Assembly (NCBI GenBank): GCA_910575585.1
Contig: CAJTGF010000008.1
Coordinates: 1 to 64,000 of the forward strand
Direction of reading: 5' to 3'
Source: Clostridiaceae bacterium
Lineage (GTDB): Bacteria; Bacillota; Clostridia; Lachnospirales; Lachnospiraceae
DNA: 64,000 nucleotides
Below, piece by piece: positions 7,014 through 15,611 of the stretch (positions within the stretch are counted from its first letter, which is position 1; each line of letters starts with the position of its first letter). The position numbers and the translations under genes are program-made. Below the pieces are notes generated by a model that had not been told where the DNA came from, did no database searches, and saw only the letters and a list, made by a program, of their open reading frames with translations.

Positions 7014-8168
7014 ATGGCAGTGATTCTGGCGGCGGTATGTCTGGCAGTGATGTGTGCCTTCCCGGCCAGGGCTGATGGGGGATTGAAGCTTCACACGGAG
7101 TACCCGGGTATCACCGTGAAACCGGGGGATTCTTTGAGTATCCCGGTTTCTCTGGATAATTCCACGGGCAGCGCCATGGATGTGGATGTGGCTGTCGAGG
7201 CGCTGCCTGAGGGGTGGGAGGGCTACCTGCAGGGCGGCAGCTACCGGGTGAGCCGGGTACATACAAAGACCGGGGAGGAAGGGGCCAAGATGACGCTGCG
7301 GCTGACGGTTCCTAAGGAACTTTCAGAGGGAATGTACCAGGTGAGGCTGTCTGCCACAGGACAGAACGGGGCTTCGGACAGGCTGGATATCGGCCTTAAT
7401 GCCAGGGAAATGAAGGAGGGAAAGGGAAGTTTTACGTCTGAGTATCCCAGACAGGAGGGAACTACGGGAACCAGTTTCAGCTTTGCGGCTGCGCTGATGA
7501 ACAATAACTTAAAGCCCCAGTCTTACAGTCTTTCTGCCAATGTGCCGGCGGGCTGGATGGTGGCTTTCACTCCCACGGGCGGGAGTACCAAGGTAGCGGG
7601 AATTGATGTGGAGTCCGGTGCCAGCCAGGGACTTAATGTGGCGGTGACGGCTCCGGACACGGCGGAGGCAGGGGAGTATACCATCAGCCTTAATGCGGTG
7701 TCGGCGGAGGAGACCTTGTCTCTTGACCTGACCGTGAAAATTACGGGAAGTTATGGGCTGGAACTATCAACACCGGAGGGCAGACTCAGTTTTGACGCCT
7801 ATGCGGGGAAGGCTTCTGATGTAACCTTACGCGTCACCAACACCGGGAATGTGGACTTGGAACATATAGCACTGAATTCTTCTGCGCCGGCAGGGTGGAC
7901 GGTGACTTATGACCAGGAGCAGAACCAGATTACGTCTCTTCCGGCTGGAACAGCCACAGAGGTGATTGCCCATGTGAAGCCTTCAAAGGAGGCCGTTACC
8001 GGGGATTATGGAGTTTCGTTTTCTGTGGGGACAAAGGAGACGGCAGGCAGCGCCCAGTTTCGGGTGTCGGTGAAAACCAGTACCGTGTGGGGGCTTGCGG
8101 CTGTGGGTGTGATTCTTGCCGCGGTTTGCGGCCTGGGACTGGTATTTAAGAGATATGGCAGGCGGTAG
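7014..8168 (+). CDS. Exported NEW3/COG1470-type protein of an ABC exporter operon
   Basis: A 384-residue protein: N-terminal signal sequence (MAVILAAVCLAVMCAFPARA), three Ig-like NEW3-type beta domains (about 30-125, 135-245 and 250-355; note repeated VPAGWMVAFTP / APAGWTVTYDQ), then a C-terminal TM helix and RYGRR tail. It is thus held at the outer membrane face. COG1470 proteins are commonly encoded beside CcmA-type ATPases and ABC-2 permeases, as here. ATG 7014 is the only in-frame start, but it has a poor ribosome site, and a good GGAGG (~6973-6977) precedes an ATG (~6986) in another frame. An ATG near 6997 would join this frame if the following A-run were one base longer. Confidence 0.8.
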   Translation: MAVILAAVCLAVMCAFPARADGGLKLHTEYPGITVKPGDSLSIPVSLDNSTGSAMDVDVAVEALPEGWEGYLQGGSYRVSRVHTKTGEEGAKMTLRLTVPKELSEGMYQVRLSATGQNGASDRLDIGLNAREMKEGKGSFTSEYPRQEGTTGTSFSFAAALMNNNLKPQSYSLSANVPAGWMVAFTPTGGSTKVAGIDVESGASQGLNVAVTAPDTAEAGEYTISLNAVSAEETLSLDLTVKITGSYGLELSTPEGRLSFDAYAGKASDVTLRVTNTGNVDLEHIALNSSAPAGWTVTYDQEQNQITSLPAGTATEVIAHVKPSKEAVTGDYGVSFSVGTKETAGSAQFRVSVKTSTVWGLAAVGVILAAVCGLGLVFKRYGRR

Positions 8169-8194
8169 AGGGCTGTCGGAAAGGAGAGAGGCTT

Positions 8195-8950
8195 ATGGAG
8201 GATATGATTCTCAGCACAAGAGGGCTTACAAAATATTATGGTGAAAGGGCAGTGGTGGCAGAGCTGGACCTGGACATCAGGCGGGGGGAGATCTTCGGGC
8301 TTCTGGGGCCCAACGGGGCAGGGAAGACCACTACGATTCTTATGCTTCTGGGGCTTGTAAGGCCTACCTGTGGCAGTGCGTTTATTGACGGGATGGACTG
8401 TCTGCGTGATTCTGTAGGAATCAGGAGCCGGGTGGGCTATCTGCCGGACCAGGCAGGGTTTTATCCGGATATGACCGGCAGGGAAAATCTGCGGTTTACC
8501 GGACAGCTCAACGGGTTTGATGGGTGGGAGCTGGAGGAGTGGATTGAGGAACTTTTGGAAAGGGTAGGCATGAGCGGCGCAGGAGAACAGAAGGTGGGGA
8601 CCTATTCCAGGGGTATGAAGCAGCGGCTTGGCATTGCGGACGTACTGATCAAAGACCCGGAGGTTGTGATCATGGATGAGCCGACTCTTGGCATTGACCC
8701 GGAGGGCATGAGGGAGCTGACGGAACTGATCCGCTGTCTTTCAGAGGTGGACGGGCGGACGGTCCTTATTTCGTCCCACCAGCTGCACCAGATTCAGCAG
8801 CTGTGCCACAGGGTTGGGCTATTTGTGGGCGGAAGACTTATGGCCTGGGGAGAAATTGATGAACTGGCCAGGCAGGTACAGGCAGAGAGCGGTAATCTGG
8901 ATGAGATTTATCGGAAATATTTTGAGAAGGAGGGTGAGTACTGTGGATGA
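8195..8950 (+). CDS. ABC transporter ATP-binding protein
   Basis: A 251-residue cytoplasmic ATPase of the CcmA/ABC-2 export class. Walker A is LLGPNGAGKTTT (~40-51). The signature is the YSRGMKQRLGIA variant common in this class. Walker B is VVIMDEPTLGID, and the switch His is in LISSHQLHQ. It energises the ABC-2 permease encoded next, whose GTG start overlaps this gene's stop. It starts at ATG 8195 after AAAGGAGAG, 26 nt behind the NEW3 gene, so the three genes form one operon. The substrate is unknown. It is not a MacB-type ATPase and is unlikely to serve the FtsX permeases. Confidence 0.93.
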   Translation: MEDMILSTRGLTKYYGERAVVAELDLDIRRGEIFGLLGPNGAGKTTTILMLLGLVRPTCGSAFIDGMDCLRDSVGIRSRVGYLPDQAGFYPDMTGRENLRFTGQLNGFDGWELEEWIEELLERVGMSGAGEQKVGTYSRGMKQRLGIADVLIKDPEVVIMDEPTLGIDPEGMRELTELIRCLSEVDGRTVLISSHQLHQIQQLCHRVGLFVGGRLMAWGEIDELARQVQAESGNLDEIYRKYFEKEGEYCG

Positions 8951-9959
8951 GAGGGTAATGGAGGATAGGATGGTAGATCTGGAGTACCAGGACAGCAGAC
9001 CTCCCTGCAGCTGCGGGGGACTGTTTGTCATTTTCCGGAAAGAAATGGCAGATCATATCCACAGCCGCCGCTTTCTTCTTGTACTGGCATTGATCGGTCT
9101 TACCAGCATTGCCAGTATCTATGGAGCTGTGTCCGGGCTGGGACAGGAGGCCGGAGCCGGGGAGAGGGGGATGAATTACCTGTTTCTGCGGCTTTTTACG
9201 TCCGGCAGCGGTTCGGTTCCTTCTTTTATGTCCCTAATCGCTCTCCTTGGGCCCTTTGTGGGACTTGCGTTGGGATTTGATGCAATCAACCGGGAAGAGG
9301 CGGAGGGAACGTTAAACCGTCTGGCAGCGCAGCCGGTATATCGTGACTCTATTATCAACGGAAAGTTTTTGGCGGGGGCGGTTCTGATCGGGATTATGGT
9401 GTTTTCCATGGGGCTGTTTACGGGAGCGGCAGGGCTTTTGGTTATGGGCGTTCCTCCTGTGGGAGAGGAACTGGGAAGAATCGGCGTATTTCTTTTGTTT
9501 ACCTGTATTTATATCTGCTTCTGGCTGGCTCTGTCCATTCTGTTTTCTGTGGCATGCCGTCATACGGCCACATCTGTGATGCTGGGAATCGGGTGCTGGA
9601 TTTTCTTCGCTCTGTTTATGAGCGTGGTGGTCCGTGTGCTGGTGGACATTCTCTGTCCCCAGGACCAGATGGTGACTCTTGGAGATCTGATGGACAGCTA
9701 TAGCCTGAACCTGGGGCTGAACCGGCTATCCCCCTATTATCTCTACAGTGAGGCGGTATCTACGATTATGAATCCGTCTGTAAGATCAACTAACATTATC
9801 CTGCCATTTCAGATGGAGGGAGCTGTGGCCGGATATCTGTCCCTGGGACAGAGCCTGCTTCTTGTGTGGCCCCACCTTACGGGGCTTCTGGCTGGGGGAG
9901 CGGTGGTTTTTGCGGTTTCTTATGTGTGGTTTATGAACCGGGAGTTCCGCGGAAGGTAG
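8943..9959 (+). CDS. ABC-2 type transporter permease
   Basis: About 338 residues. A short cytoplasmic N-terminus (IFRKEMADHIHSRRF) leads to six predicted TM helices with a large extracellular loop after TM1 (SVYGAVSG-like region through LFTSGSG). A conserved INREEAEGTLNRLAAQPV segment is typical of ABC-2 (NosY-like) permeases. I chose the GTG at 8943, with AAGGAGGG about 8 nt upstream, overlapping the ATPase stop; longer in-frame extensions only read through the ATPase gene. Together with the ATPase and NEW3 protein it forms an exporter of unknown substrate under P3. Confidence 0.88.
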   Translation: MDERVMEDRMVDLEYQDSRPPCSCGGLFVIFRKEMADHIHSRRFLLVLALIGLTSIASIYGAVSGLGQEAGAGERGMNYLFLRLFTSGSGSVPSFMSLIALLGPFVGLALGFDAINREEAEGTLNRLAAQPVYRDSIINGKFLAGAVLIGIMVFSMGLFTGAAGLLVMGVPPVGEELGRIGVFLLFTCIYICFWLALSILFSVACRHTATSVMLGIGCWIFFALFMSVVVRVLVDILCPQDQMVTLGDLMDSYSLNLGLNRLSPYYLYSEAVSTIMNPSVRSTNIILPFQMEGAVAGYLSLGQSLLLVWPHLTGLLAGGAVVFAVSYVWFMNREFRGR

Positions 9960-10006
9960 AATTATAAAGAAATAGCAGGATGTGAATAGAGTCTGCCATA
10001 GCAGGG

Positions 10007-10059
10007 TTAAGATTTTTTAAGAAATGGTTTAAGGATGGTTAAGGTTTTAATGGTATGGT
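10007..10059 (+). promoter_or_regulatory. Cargo-regulon promoter P4 (second FtsX permease)
   Basis: TTAAG at 10007 and 10017, TTTAAG at 10028, TTAAG at 10039, then TATGGT at 10054. The spacing matches 10/11/11/15. This is the richest copy: all boxes carry TTAAG. Confidence 0.75.
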
Positions 10060-10089
10060 GTGCTTATGAAAAAGTGGAAGGAGGATTTT

Positions 10090-11349
10090 ATGGAATTGTT
10101 CAGGCAGGCGGCCAGCCGGGGCAGGCAGTGGCTGGGAGGCCTGATGATTGTGGAAAATATGGAGATGGCGTTTCTTGCGGTCCGCGCCAACAAAATGCGG
10201 TCTGTCCTGACAATGCTGGGGATTATCATTGGAATCGGTTCAGTGATCTCCATTGTTTCCATTGGGGATACCATGCGGAAATTATTTTCCGACATCTATA
10301 AGGATGTGGGAATCACCCAGGCTTATATTTCTATTATGGCAGATGATGTGCGGGCAAGTGATTTTTTTATCCTGGAGGAGTTGAAAAGGATGAAGGAGGT
10401 GTTTGGTGACAAGATTGCGTACATAGACAGCGGCAGTTCTGCTTCCGGCGAAGTGCAGACAAAACATAGGAAAATGCAGTTCAATTTTCAGGGAATCAAT
10501 GAGAAGTACCAAAAAGTGCAGCCGGTAACTATGGTTCATGGACGGTATCTCAATGAGAACGATATTCTGGCTCAGAGAAAGAATGTGGTCATGGAGGCGG
10601 GAAGTGCTGAAAAGCTTTTCGGAACAGAGAATGCAGTGGGCAGTACCTTCCGGACTGCGGTGAACGGCAGTATGGAGGAATATACCGTTGTGGGGGTATA
10701 CAAAAAGGAGATGAATGCGTTCCAGGCTCTCTTGATGGGAGGAAACCGGGATATGGGTTCGGCTTTTATACCGGAAACCGTTTTGGTACGGCCTGGAGAT
10801 CGTTTCAGCTACTGCCGCCTTTTCGGGGCAGAGGGAATCGACATGGAAGTGTTTATGAGCCGGGTGCTTGCCTACATCGCCAGGATGAAGAAAAGGGAGC
10901 CGGGGGATTATTTTACCCAGACGGCAGTGGGACAGATGAAGGATGTGGATTCCATGATGGGCAGTCTGTCTGCGGCAGTAGGCGGGATTGCGGCTATTTC
11001 GCTGTTGGTAGGGGGAATCGGTATCATGAATATTATGCTGGTTTCCGTGACGGAGCGCACCAGGGAAATCGGGATACGGAAGGCTCTTGGGGCCAGGACC
11101 AGGGATATCCTGATTCAGTTTTTGACGGAATCAGCGGTGCTTTCGGCGCTGGGCGGTCTGGCAGGGGTAGTTTTGGCTGCCGGTCTGGTGGGCCTGGGAG
11201 GTGCTGTGCTGGGGGTTGGGGTGGTTATAAGGCCTGCGGTGGTGGTACTGGCGGTATCGTTTTCTGCACTGGTGGGGATTTTTTTCGGGCTTTATCCTGC
11301 TTCTAAGGCAGCAGGCGCGGAGCCTATTGAGGCTCTGCGGTATGAGTAA
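10090..11349 (+). CDS. FtsX/MacB-type ABC transporter permease (second)
   Basis: A 419-residue paralogue of the permease at 2123. It has TM1 in NKMRSVLTMLGIIIGIGSVISI, a periplasmic-type domain (about 60-300), then three C-terminal TM helices. The motif is ERTREIGIRKALGARTRDI and the end is PIEALRYE. I chose ATG 10090, which has GGAAGGAGG 6 nt upstream; an ATG at 10066 and GTG at 10060 lie in frame upstream. No ATPase of the MacB type is adjacent. It has its own regulated promoter (P4), so two FtsX permeases are co-regulated without a visible ATPase; they may share an ATPase encoded outside the window. Confidence 0.88.
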   Translation: MELFRQAASRGRQWLGGLMIVENMEMAFLAVRANKMRSVLTMLGIIIGIGSVISIVSIGDTMRKLFSDIYKDVGITQAYISIMADDVRASDFFILEELKRMKEVFGDKIAYIDSGSSASGEVQTKHRKMQFNFQGINEKYQKVQPVTMVHGRYLNENDILAQRKNVVMEAGSAEKLFGTENAVGSTFRTAVNGSMEEYTVVGVYKKEMNAFQALLMGGNRDMGSAFIPETVLVRPGDRFSYCRLFGAEGIDMEVFMSRVLAYIARMKKREPGDYFTQTAVGQMKDVDSMMGSLSAAVGGIAAISLLVGGIGIMNIMLVSVTERTREIGIRKALGARTRDILIQFLTESAVLSALGGLAGVVLAAGLVGLGGAVLGVGVVIRPAVVVLAVSFSALVGIFFGLYPASKAAGAEPIEALRYE

Positions 11350-11432
11350 GTGAACCGGCAGACGGGGAAGGCGGAAATGGGAAAGAGCGGTTTTTTCCAA
11401 AAATAAAAATATAGAAAAAGGAGAATAAGATT

Positions 11433-12083
11433 ATGGCGATTCAGATGATTCCAAACAGCAGACTGGGACAGGAGGCAGCGGCTTTGAAGGCGGAGACCGG
11501 GCTAAAGGAAGGAAAGCCGGAGAAAGCGGGAGAGGCTGTAAAGGGAAAGGATAGCGGAACAGTGAGTGAAGGGGTGAAAGGCGGCGGTTTGGCTGGGGCA
11601 GAGAGTACCGGGGCTGCCGGTGAGACGGTGCGGGTCAGCCAGGCCCGCCGGGCGGCTGATATAGGCCAGGCGGCGGAAATCGGTAAAGACGGGAAGATAG
11701 GAGGCGGCACGGTCAGAAGAAGAACTCTGGACCAGTATATTCCGGAAGAAAAGGCGGAATCTTTTGGACATTATCAGGCGGTGCCGGATGAAAATGGGAA
11801 CTCTAAAATCCAGTTTGACCGCCCGTCTCAGCCTTCGGATGAAAATGGGAAAGGGGAGCAGGCAAAGGATTCCGCTACAGAGGAACGTGCTGTGAAAAAG
11901 GCCGGTAACCAGGCGGAAGGTGCTGGCGGCCAGTCCCGGAAGCTCCAAAAGCTGAAGCTGAAGAAAAAACAGTTAAAGGAGCAGATCAAGGCGGAGACAG
12001 ATCCGAGGAAAGCCGGGGAACTGAAAAGAAAGCTGGCTGAAGTGGAGAAGGAACTGAAGGGGAAGGGAGGGCTGAACTTCTGA
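11433..12083 (+). CDS. Hypothetical low-complexity protein with C-terminal coiled coil
   Basis: A 216-residue protein with no signal peptide or TM segment. The first 150 residues are Gly/Ala/Lys/Glu-rich and probably disordered. The last ~50 (KLQKLKLKKKQLKEQI... to ELKGKGGLNF) form a strongly predicted charged coiled coil. It starts at ATG 11433 after GAAAAAGGAG. It follows the second FtsX permease by 83 nt with no obvious terminator and could be its cytoplasmic partner. I do not recognise the family. Confidence 0.65.
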   Translation: MAIQMIPNSRLGQEAAALKAETGLKEGKPEKAGEAVKGKDSGTVSEGVKGGGLAGAESTGAAGETVRVSQARRAADIGQAAEIGKDGKIGGGTVRRRTLDQYIPEEKAESFGHYQAVPDENGNSKIQFDRPSQPSDENGKGEQAKDSATEERAVKKAGNQAEGAGGQSRKLQKLKLKKKQLKEQIKAETDPRKAGELKRKLAEVEKELKGKGGLNF

Positions 12084-12133
12084 ATGTGAGTGAAAACTTT
12101 TAGGCCATATAAGGAAGGTATGGCTGAGAGTGT

Positions 12134-12197
12134 TATATGCTCTAGGCAATTTCTTAATCATGATTATTCTCATGGTTAGTGAAGTGCTTAGAGCATA
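12134..12197. repeat. Imperfect inverted repeat in a gene-free gap
   Basis: TATGCTCTAGGCA (from ~12135) is the imperfect complement of GTGCTTAGAGCATA (~12183-12196). The interval 12084-12349 otherwise holds only an 18-codon ORF with a ribosome site near 12222 (MRNDKIIPLIFCLSFIRK). It could be a remnant of an inserted element or a weak terminator without a T-run. Confidence 0.4.
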
Positions 12198-12349
12198 ATT
12201 TGTTTCAGGAGAGTGAAAATATGAGAAACGACAAAATTATCCCATTAATTTTTTGTCTTTCATTTATCAGAAAGTAAGCATTGGGAGGAAAGCCCAAACA
12301 AAATTACTTTGGTATAATCAATACATATTTCAAGCAGGAGGTAGGCAAT

Positions 12350-13267
12350 ATGCATGCATGGGAAGCGATCCAAAGATCTGTAGATTATGTGGAGGAACAT
12401 TTACAGGAAAATATACGAGCCGAGGATTTGGCCGAAATGGTAGGAGTGTCGCCATTTTATTTTCAAAGATTGTTTAAACGTCTGGTCAACAAGCCGCTGC
12501 AAGAGTACATCAAATTGCGGCGTTTGGCAAAGTCCATTGAAGCGTTAAACACGGAGAATCAGCGGATTTTAGATGTGGCGTTAGACTATGGTTTTGCCAG
12601 CCACGCAAATTTTACCAGAGCTTTTAAGGAAACTTTTGGAATCACACCGGAAGAGTACAAAAAGAATCGTCCGTTTCTCAACACTTTTGTAAAACCGGCA
12701 GTATCTATGAGTTATGTTATGGTGGACGAAGGTGTTCCGCTGATTTATGATAAGATTGTTTTAGAAATACGCAGGGAACGCATTATCACACCGGAAATTT
12801 ATTTTGGTCTTTCAACAGATGTTTCTATAACAGCGCAAACGCCTGTCGGAGAAGGTACGGGCGTAGATGTGCCGGGGCAGCTTTGGACACGTTACCACAA
12901 GGAAAAAGCGTTGATTGAAAAATATATCCAGCCCAACATGGAATTAGGCATGTCATATTCTGCTGATGGAGAAAAGGGGACATTCTCATATTTTGCGGGT
13001 GGACTTGCTAAAACTGTACCTGAAAAACTAACAGGCGGTTTTGTGCGGCATGAGCTGCCGGCAGGGGAATATATTGTCTGTTCCATAGAGGCAGAAAGTT
13101 TTGAGGAACTTGTGACGGTAGCCTTAGATCAAGGGGGAAAATATCTTTTTGGCACATGGCTTCCGAAGCATAATTTAAGCACCCAGCCATTTTTGGCTGA
13201 AAAGTATTATACTGCTTTACAAGAATCGCCGTACTTGGAGATGTGGGTGTCTCCCATAGAAAAGTAA
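12350..13267 (+). CDS. AraC-family regulator with GyrI-like effector domain
   Basis: A 305-residue transcription factor. The N-terminal AraC double helix-turn-helix (~5-105) has ENIRAEDLAEMVGVSPFYFQRLFK and the family signature IAxxxGFxSHxxFxRxFK-like segment ALDYGFASHANFTRAFK. The C-terminal half (~125-300) resembles the GyrI-like/Rob-type small-molecule-binding domain, ending YLEMWVSPIEK. This layout is common in regulators of multidrug efflux. I chose ATG 12350 with CAGGAGGT 7-8 nt upstream rather than the longer in-frame extension. It is separated from the preceding gene by a ~270-bp gap and convergent with the PAP2 gene. No target gene is evident. Confidence 0.88.
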   Translation: MHAWEAIQRSVDYVEEHLQENIRAEDLAEMVGVSPFYFQRLFKRLVNKPLQEYIKLRRLAKSIEALNTENQRILDVALDYGFASHANFTRAFKETFGITPEEYKKNRPFLNTFVKPAVSMSYVMVDEGVPLIYDKIVLEIRRERIITPEIYFGLSTDVSITAQTPVGEGTGVDVPGQLWTRYHKEKALIEKYIQPNMELGMSYSADGEKGTFSYFAGGLAKTVPEKLTGGFVRHELPAGEYIVCSIEAESFEELVTVALDQGGKYLFGTWLPKHNLSTQPFLAEKYYTALQESPYLEMWVSPIEK

Positions 13268-13269
13268 AG

Positions 13270-13302
13270 ACCATGGCCTCATGCCTGCGGCCATTATGTT
13301 TT
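13270..13302. terminator. Intrinsic terminator between convergent genes
   Basis: ATGGCC pairs with GGCCAT across a short loop, followed by a T-rich tail on the plus strand. It separates the AraC gene from the 3' end of the PAP2 gene. Confidence 0.6.
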
Positions 13303-13309
13303 TGTACGG

Positions 13310-14038
13310 TCAGTGTGGTGAACGTGCAGAGCTGTCTGAGCGGTTACGGTTTCTTCTTAAATTTGTGTTTTGCCTGAAAACAAAGGTTGAGATAATTCTG
13401 CCATAACAGTCCCGAACCCGGGGAATGGAGGCGATCCGGTAGCATGCCTCTCCGATCACAACAGCTCCCAGAACGTCAGCGATCACATGCTGTCTGGTAA
13501 ACAGGGTGGAGAGAAAAACCAGAAGGGCCATGAACAGAACGGCGACCTGCCAGAGGACAGGGACTGTGGGCTGCCTGCGCATGCCTGCAAAGCAGAGCCA
13601 GCTTACCAGGCAGTGAATGGAGGGAAACAAATTGTCCGGGGAGTCTGTCCGATAGAGCCATAAAAGCAGGGTTTCCCAGATTCCGCGGCCTGCAATCTCC
13701 GGGCGGATATTGGTGGTGGGAAGAAGCAGAAAGAAGATCAGGCAGACTCCTTTGGCCAGGAAATCTCCGCAGAGAAGGGTCATGGCCTGGTCCCTGCCGA
13801 TTCTTACACACAGAATGTAACCGATTGCCCAGAAGGGAAAGGCCAGGAAGTAAATAGAGGTAAAGAAGGGAACTACGGGAATGAGTCTGTCGAAGTGGGT
13901 GGTGAAATCATAGTGGGGGAAACCGGCGGCTATGATCCGGGCTCCGCAGTACACGGCCTGGTTCCACAGCAGAGCAAAAATAAGCGGAAACAGCGCATAG
14001 GACGGAATGAGACGATGGATTCGTGATATCAATGACAT
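13310..14038 (-). CDS. PAP2-family membrane phosphatase
   Basis: A 242-residue polytopic protein with about six hydrophobic segments. PAP2 motif C2 appears as FPSIHCLVSW (Pro-Ser-x-His) and C3 as RQHVIADVLGAVVIGE (catalytic-type His plus Asp). C1 is not obvious, as in PAP2-like inositolphosphorylceramide-synthase relatives. Family members dephosphorylate or transfer phospho-head groups on membrane lipids (PA, PGP, undecaprenyl-PP). As the last gene behind dedA-like, pssA and psd it probably acts in phospholipid turnover in the same pathway. A strong hairpin lies between it and psd. Confidence 0.8.
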   Translation of the reverse strand: MSLISRIHRLIPSYALFPLIFALLWNQAVYCGARIIAAGFPHYDFTTHFDRLIPVVPFFTSIYFLAFPFWAIGYILCVRIGRDQAMTLLCGDFLAKGVCLIFFLLLPTTNIRPEIAGRGIWETLLLWLYRTDSPDNLFPSIHCLVSWLCFAGMRRQPTVPVLWQVAVLFMALLVFLSTLFTRQHVIADVLGAVVIGEACYRIASIPRVRDCYGRIISTFVFRQNTNLRRNRNRSDSSARSPH

Positions 14039-14096
14039 GAGGGTTCTCCTTTTTTTCTCTGGTCTGATGTTTATCAGTGAATGGGTATGGCGCCGG

Positions 14097-14129
14097 AGCG
14101 TGTCTGAAAATTGCTTTCAGACACGCTCT
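14097..14129 (-). other. Strong intra-operon hairpin after psd
   Basis: GAGCGTGTCTGAAA and TTTCAGACACGCTC form a perfect 14-bp stem with a short loop. It overlaps the psd stop codon and has no T-run on the minus strand. It may protect the upstream mRNA or lower PAP2 expression. Confidence 0.6.
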
Positions 14130-14953
14130 GACTTTCTGACGGCGATTTTTTCTCCGTAGGTTACGGCGGTTTCCAGGCCCTTTTGGGAGGCATTCAGGAT
14201 AGGCTGGTCTATATCCAGGATTCCCTGTTCTGCAAGTATGAGAATCGTGGAGCCGCCAAATTCAAAGTATCCTTTTTCTGTGCCCCGTTCTACTACAAGT
14301 CTGTCTCCGTGATTATGGATTTTTCCTACCAGGAGAGCGCCTACTTCCATTTGAACAAGAAGGCCAAATTGTTGGGAGTCAATGACCGTGTATTGTCTGG
14401 CGTTTTCCAGGAAAACGGGGCGGGTTTTCAGGGCAGCTGGTCTTACGGAGTGGAGAAGGCCGGGAATGGATACCTGTTTGACTGCCAGGCCGCTGTCAGG
14501 GTAACAGTAGCGGTGGTAGTTGTGGGGAGCCAGACGGAAAATGAGGCAGAGGCCGTTTTCGTATCTGTCCGCCAGAGCAGGGTTGCGGAGAAGCTTTTTC
14601 AGGGAATAATCCAGGTGTTTGATGCAAAACCGGCTTTGGCTGGTAATGGGATGTACGCTTAAGTATCCGTCACAGGGACTGATGAAATGGGAGGGCTCCG
14701 GGTCCGGGTTTATGTACAGGCAGTTCCTTTTCCGGGTGAAAAAGTGGTTGAAGGAGCGGTAGTGTTCCGGAACATAGGAGTCCATGGGAATACGGTGGAG
14801 CCGGATATACAAAGGGATAAGCCACCGGGACCAGGGGGAATCCAAAAATAAAGCGGCCCGCCTGGAAAATAAGGGACGGGCCAGTGTTTTTAAGAGGGTG
14901 CGTCCCGGTGTGGTTTCATAGAGAAAACGTACATACAAGGGATCTTTTGTCAT
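14117..14953 (-). CDS. psd: Phosphatidylserine decarboxylase
   Basis: A 278-residue proenzyme that converts phosphatidylserine to phosphatidylethanolamine at the membrane. The family features are SFNHFFTRK near residue 70, CDGYLSVHPI, RLAPHNYHRYCYPD (the conserved His-rich motif), VEVGALLVGKI-like QMEVGALLVGKI, and the self-cleavage site FGGSTI. The Ser there becomes the pyruvoyl group, splitting the chain into beta and short alpha subunits. It starts 5 bp after the pssA stop, so the two genes supply consecutive steps from CDP-diacylglycerol to PE. PE is zwitterionic, so the pair lowers net negative membrane charge. Confidence 0.95.
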   Translation of the reverse strand: MTKDPLYVRFLYETTPGRTLLKTLARPLFSRRAALFLDSPWSRWLIPLYIRLHRIPMDSYVPEHYRSFNHFFTRKRNCLYINPDPEPSHFISPCDGYLSVHPITSQSRFCIKHLDYSLKKLLRNPALADRYENGLCLIFRLAPHNYHRYCYPDSGLAVKQVSIPGLLHSVRPAALKTRPVFLENARQYTVIDSQQFGLLVQMEVGALLVGKIHNHGDRLVVERGTEKGYFEFGGSTILILAEQGILDIDQPILNASQKGLETAVTYGEKIAVRKSERV

Positions 14954-14957
14954 ATGT

Positions 14958-15581
14958 TTATACCTCCAGAACCATTCCCAAGAGGAGGGCAGTGCCTGCG
15001 GCAGCCAGTCCGATGATACCCTTCAGCCTGGGCTTGGGGATTCTTATGGGGGAGATAAAAAGCAGGGCCATGAAGGCAAGGATCAAGGAGCACAGGTGAG
15101 TGGCCGGCGTCATGGACTGGACAGCGTAGGCAGCCGGGAGAATGAGGGCGGAGACGGTGACAGGCAGGCCTAAGTACTCCGTCCGTTTCTGGTCTGTATG
15201 GTTCTGGCGGTCTTCTTCCAGGACATTGAAGTAGGCCAGGCGGATCAGGGCGCACAGAAGGTAGGCGGAGGCTGTCAGAAGGGAAAGGGGGCTTTTGGGG
15301 CAGATGGTGTATACAAAGAGAGCGGGAAGAACGCCGAAAGCCACCATATCGTTGAGGGAATCAATCTGGATTCCAAACCGCTTTTCCTGGCGGTTCCGGT
15401 CTTTGGTGGCGGCTATGGTTCCGTCAAACATGTCACAGAGTCCGGCAATCATCAGGCATATGAGAGCCTGCCTGGGACTGTTGTTTAAGAGTGACAGGAT
15501 TCCGTGAAGGGCAGACAGGGTGCCTGCGTAGGTGAGAATAACCGTATAATCGTAAAAACCTAAGAGGTGTTTCTTTGACAT
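14958..15581 (-). CDS. pssA: CDP-diacylglycerol-serine O-phosphatidyltransferase
   Basis: A 207-residue membrane enzyme that joins serine to CDP-diacylglycerol, giving phosphatidylserine for the Psd encoded next. It contains the CDP-alcohol phosphatidyltransferase motif, here DMFDGTIAATKDRN...FGIQIDSLNDMV, with the metal-binding aspartates in DGx2A...Gx3Dx3D-like spacing. Six or so TM helices follow. Type II PssA proteins like this one are usual in Gram-positives. The gene is separated from the dedA-like gene by ~140 bp containing a palindromic repeat. Confidence 0.92.
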   Translation of the reverse strand: MSKKHLLGFYDYTVILTYAGTLSALHGILSLLNNSPRQALICLMIAGLCDMFDGTIAATKDRNRQEKRFGIQIDSLNDMVAFGVLPALFVYTICPKSPLSLLTASAYLLCALIRLAYFNVLEEDRQNHTDQKRTEYLGLPVTVSALILPAAYAVQSMTPATHLCSLILAFMALLFISPIRIPKPRLKGIIGLAAAGTALLLGMVLEV

Positions 15582-15611
15582 TGTTTCGTCTCCTTTTTGT
15601 TTTTTTAGGCA

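Noticed and set aside
10035-10301. Alternative plus-strand frame at the start of the second FtsX permease
   Set aside because: Overlaps the permease in another frame, starts inside the P4 promoter, and encodes no recognisable protein.
12253-12477. 74-codon frame overlapping the AraC gene start
   Set aside because: Shadow of the AraC helix-turn-helix frame, which has a good ribosome site at 12350.
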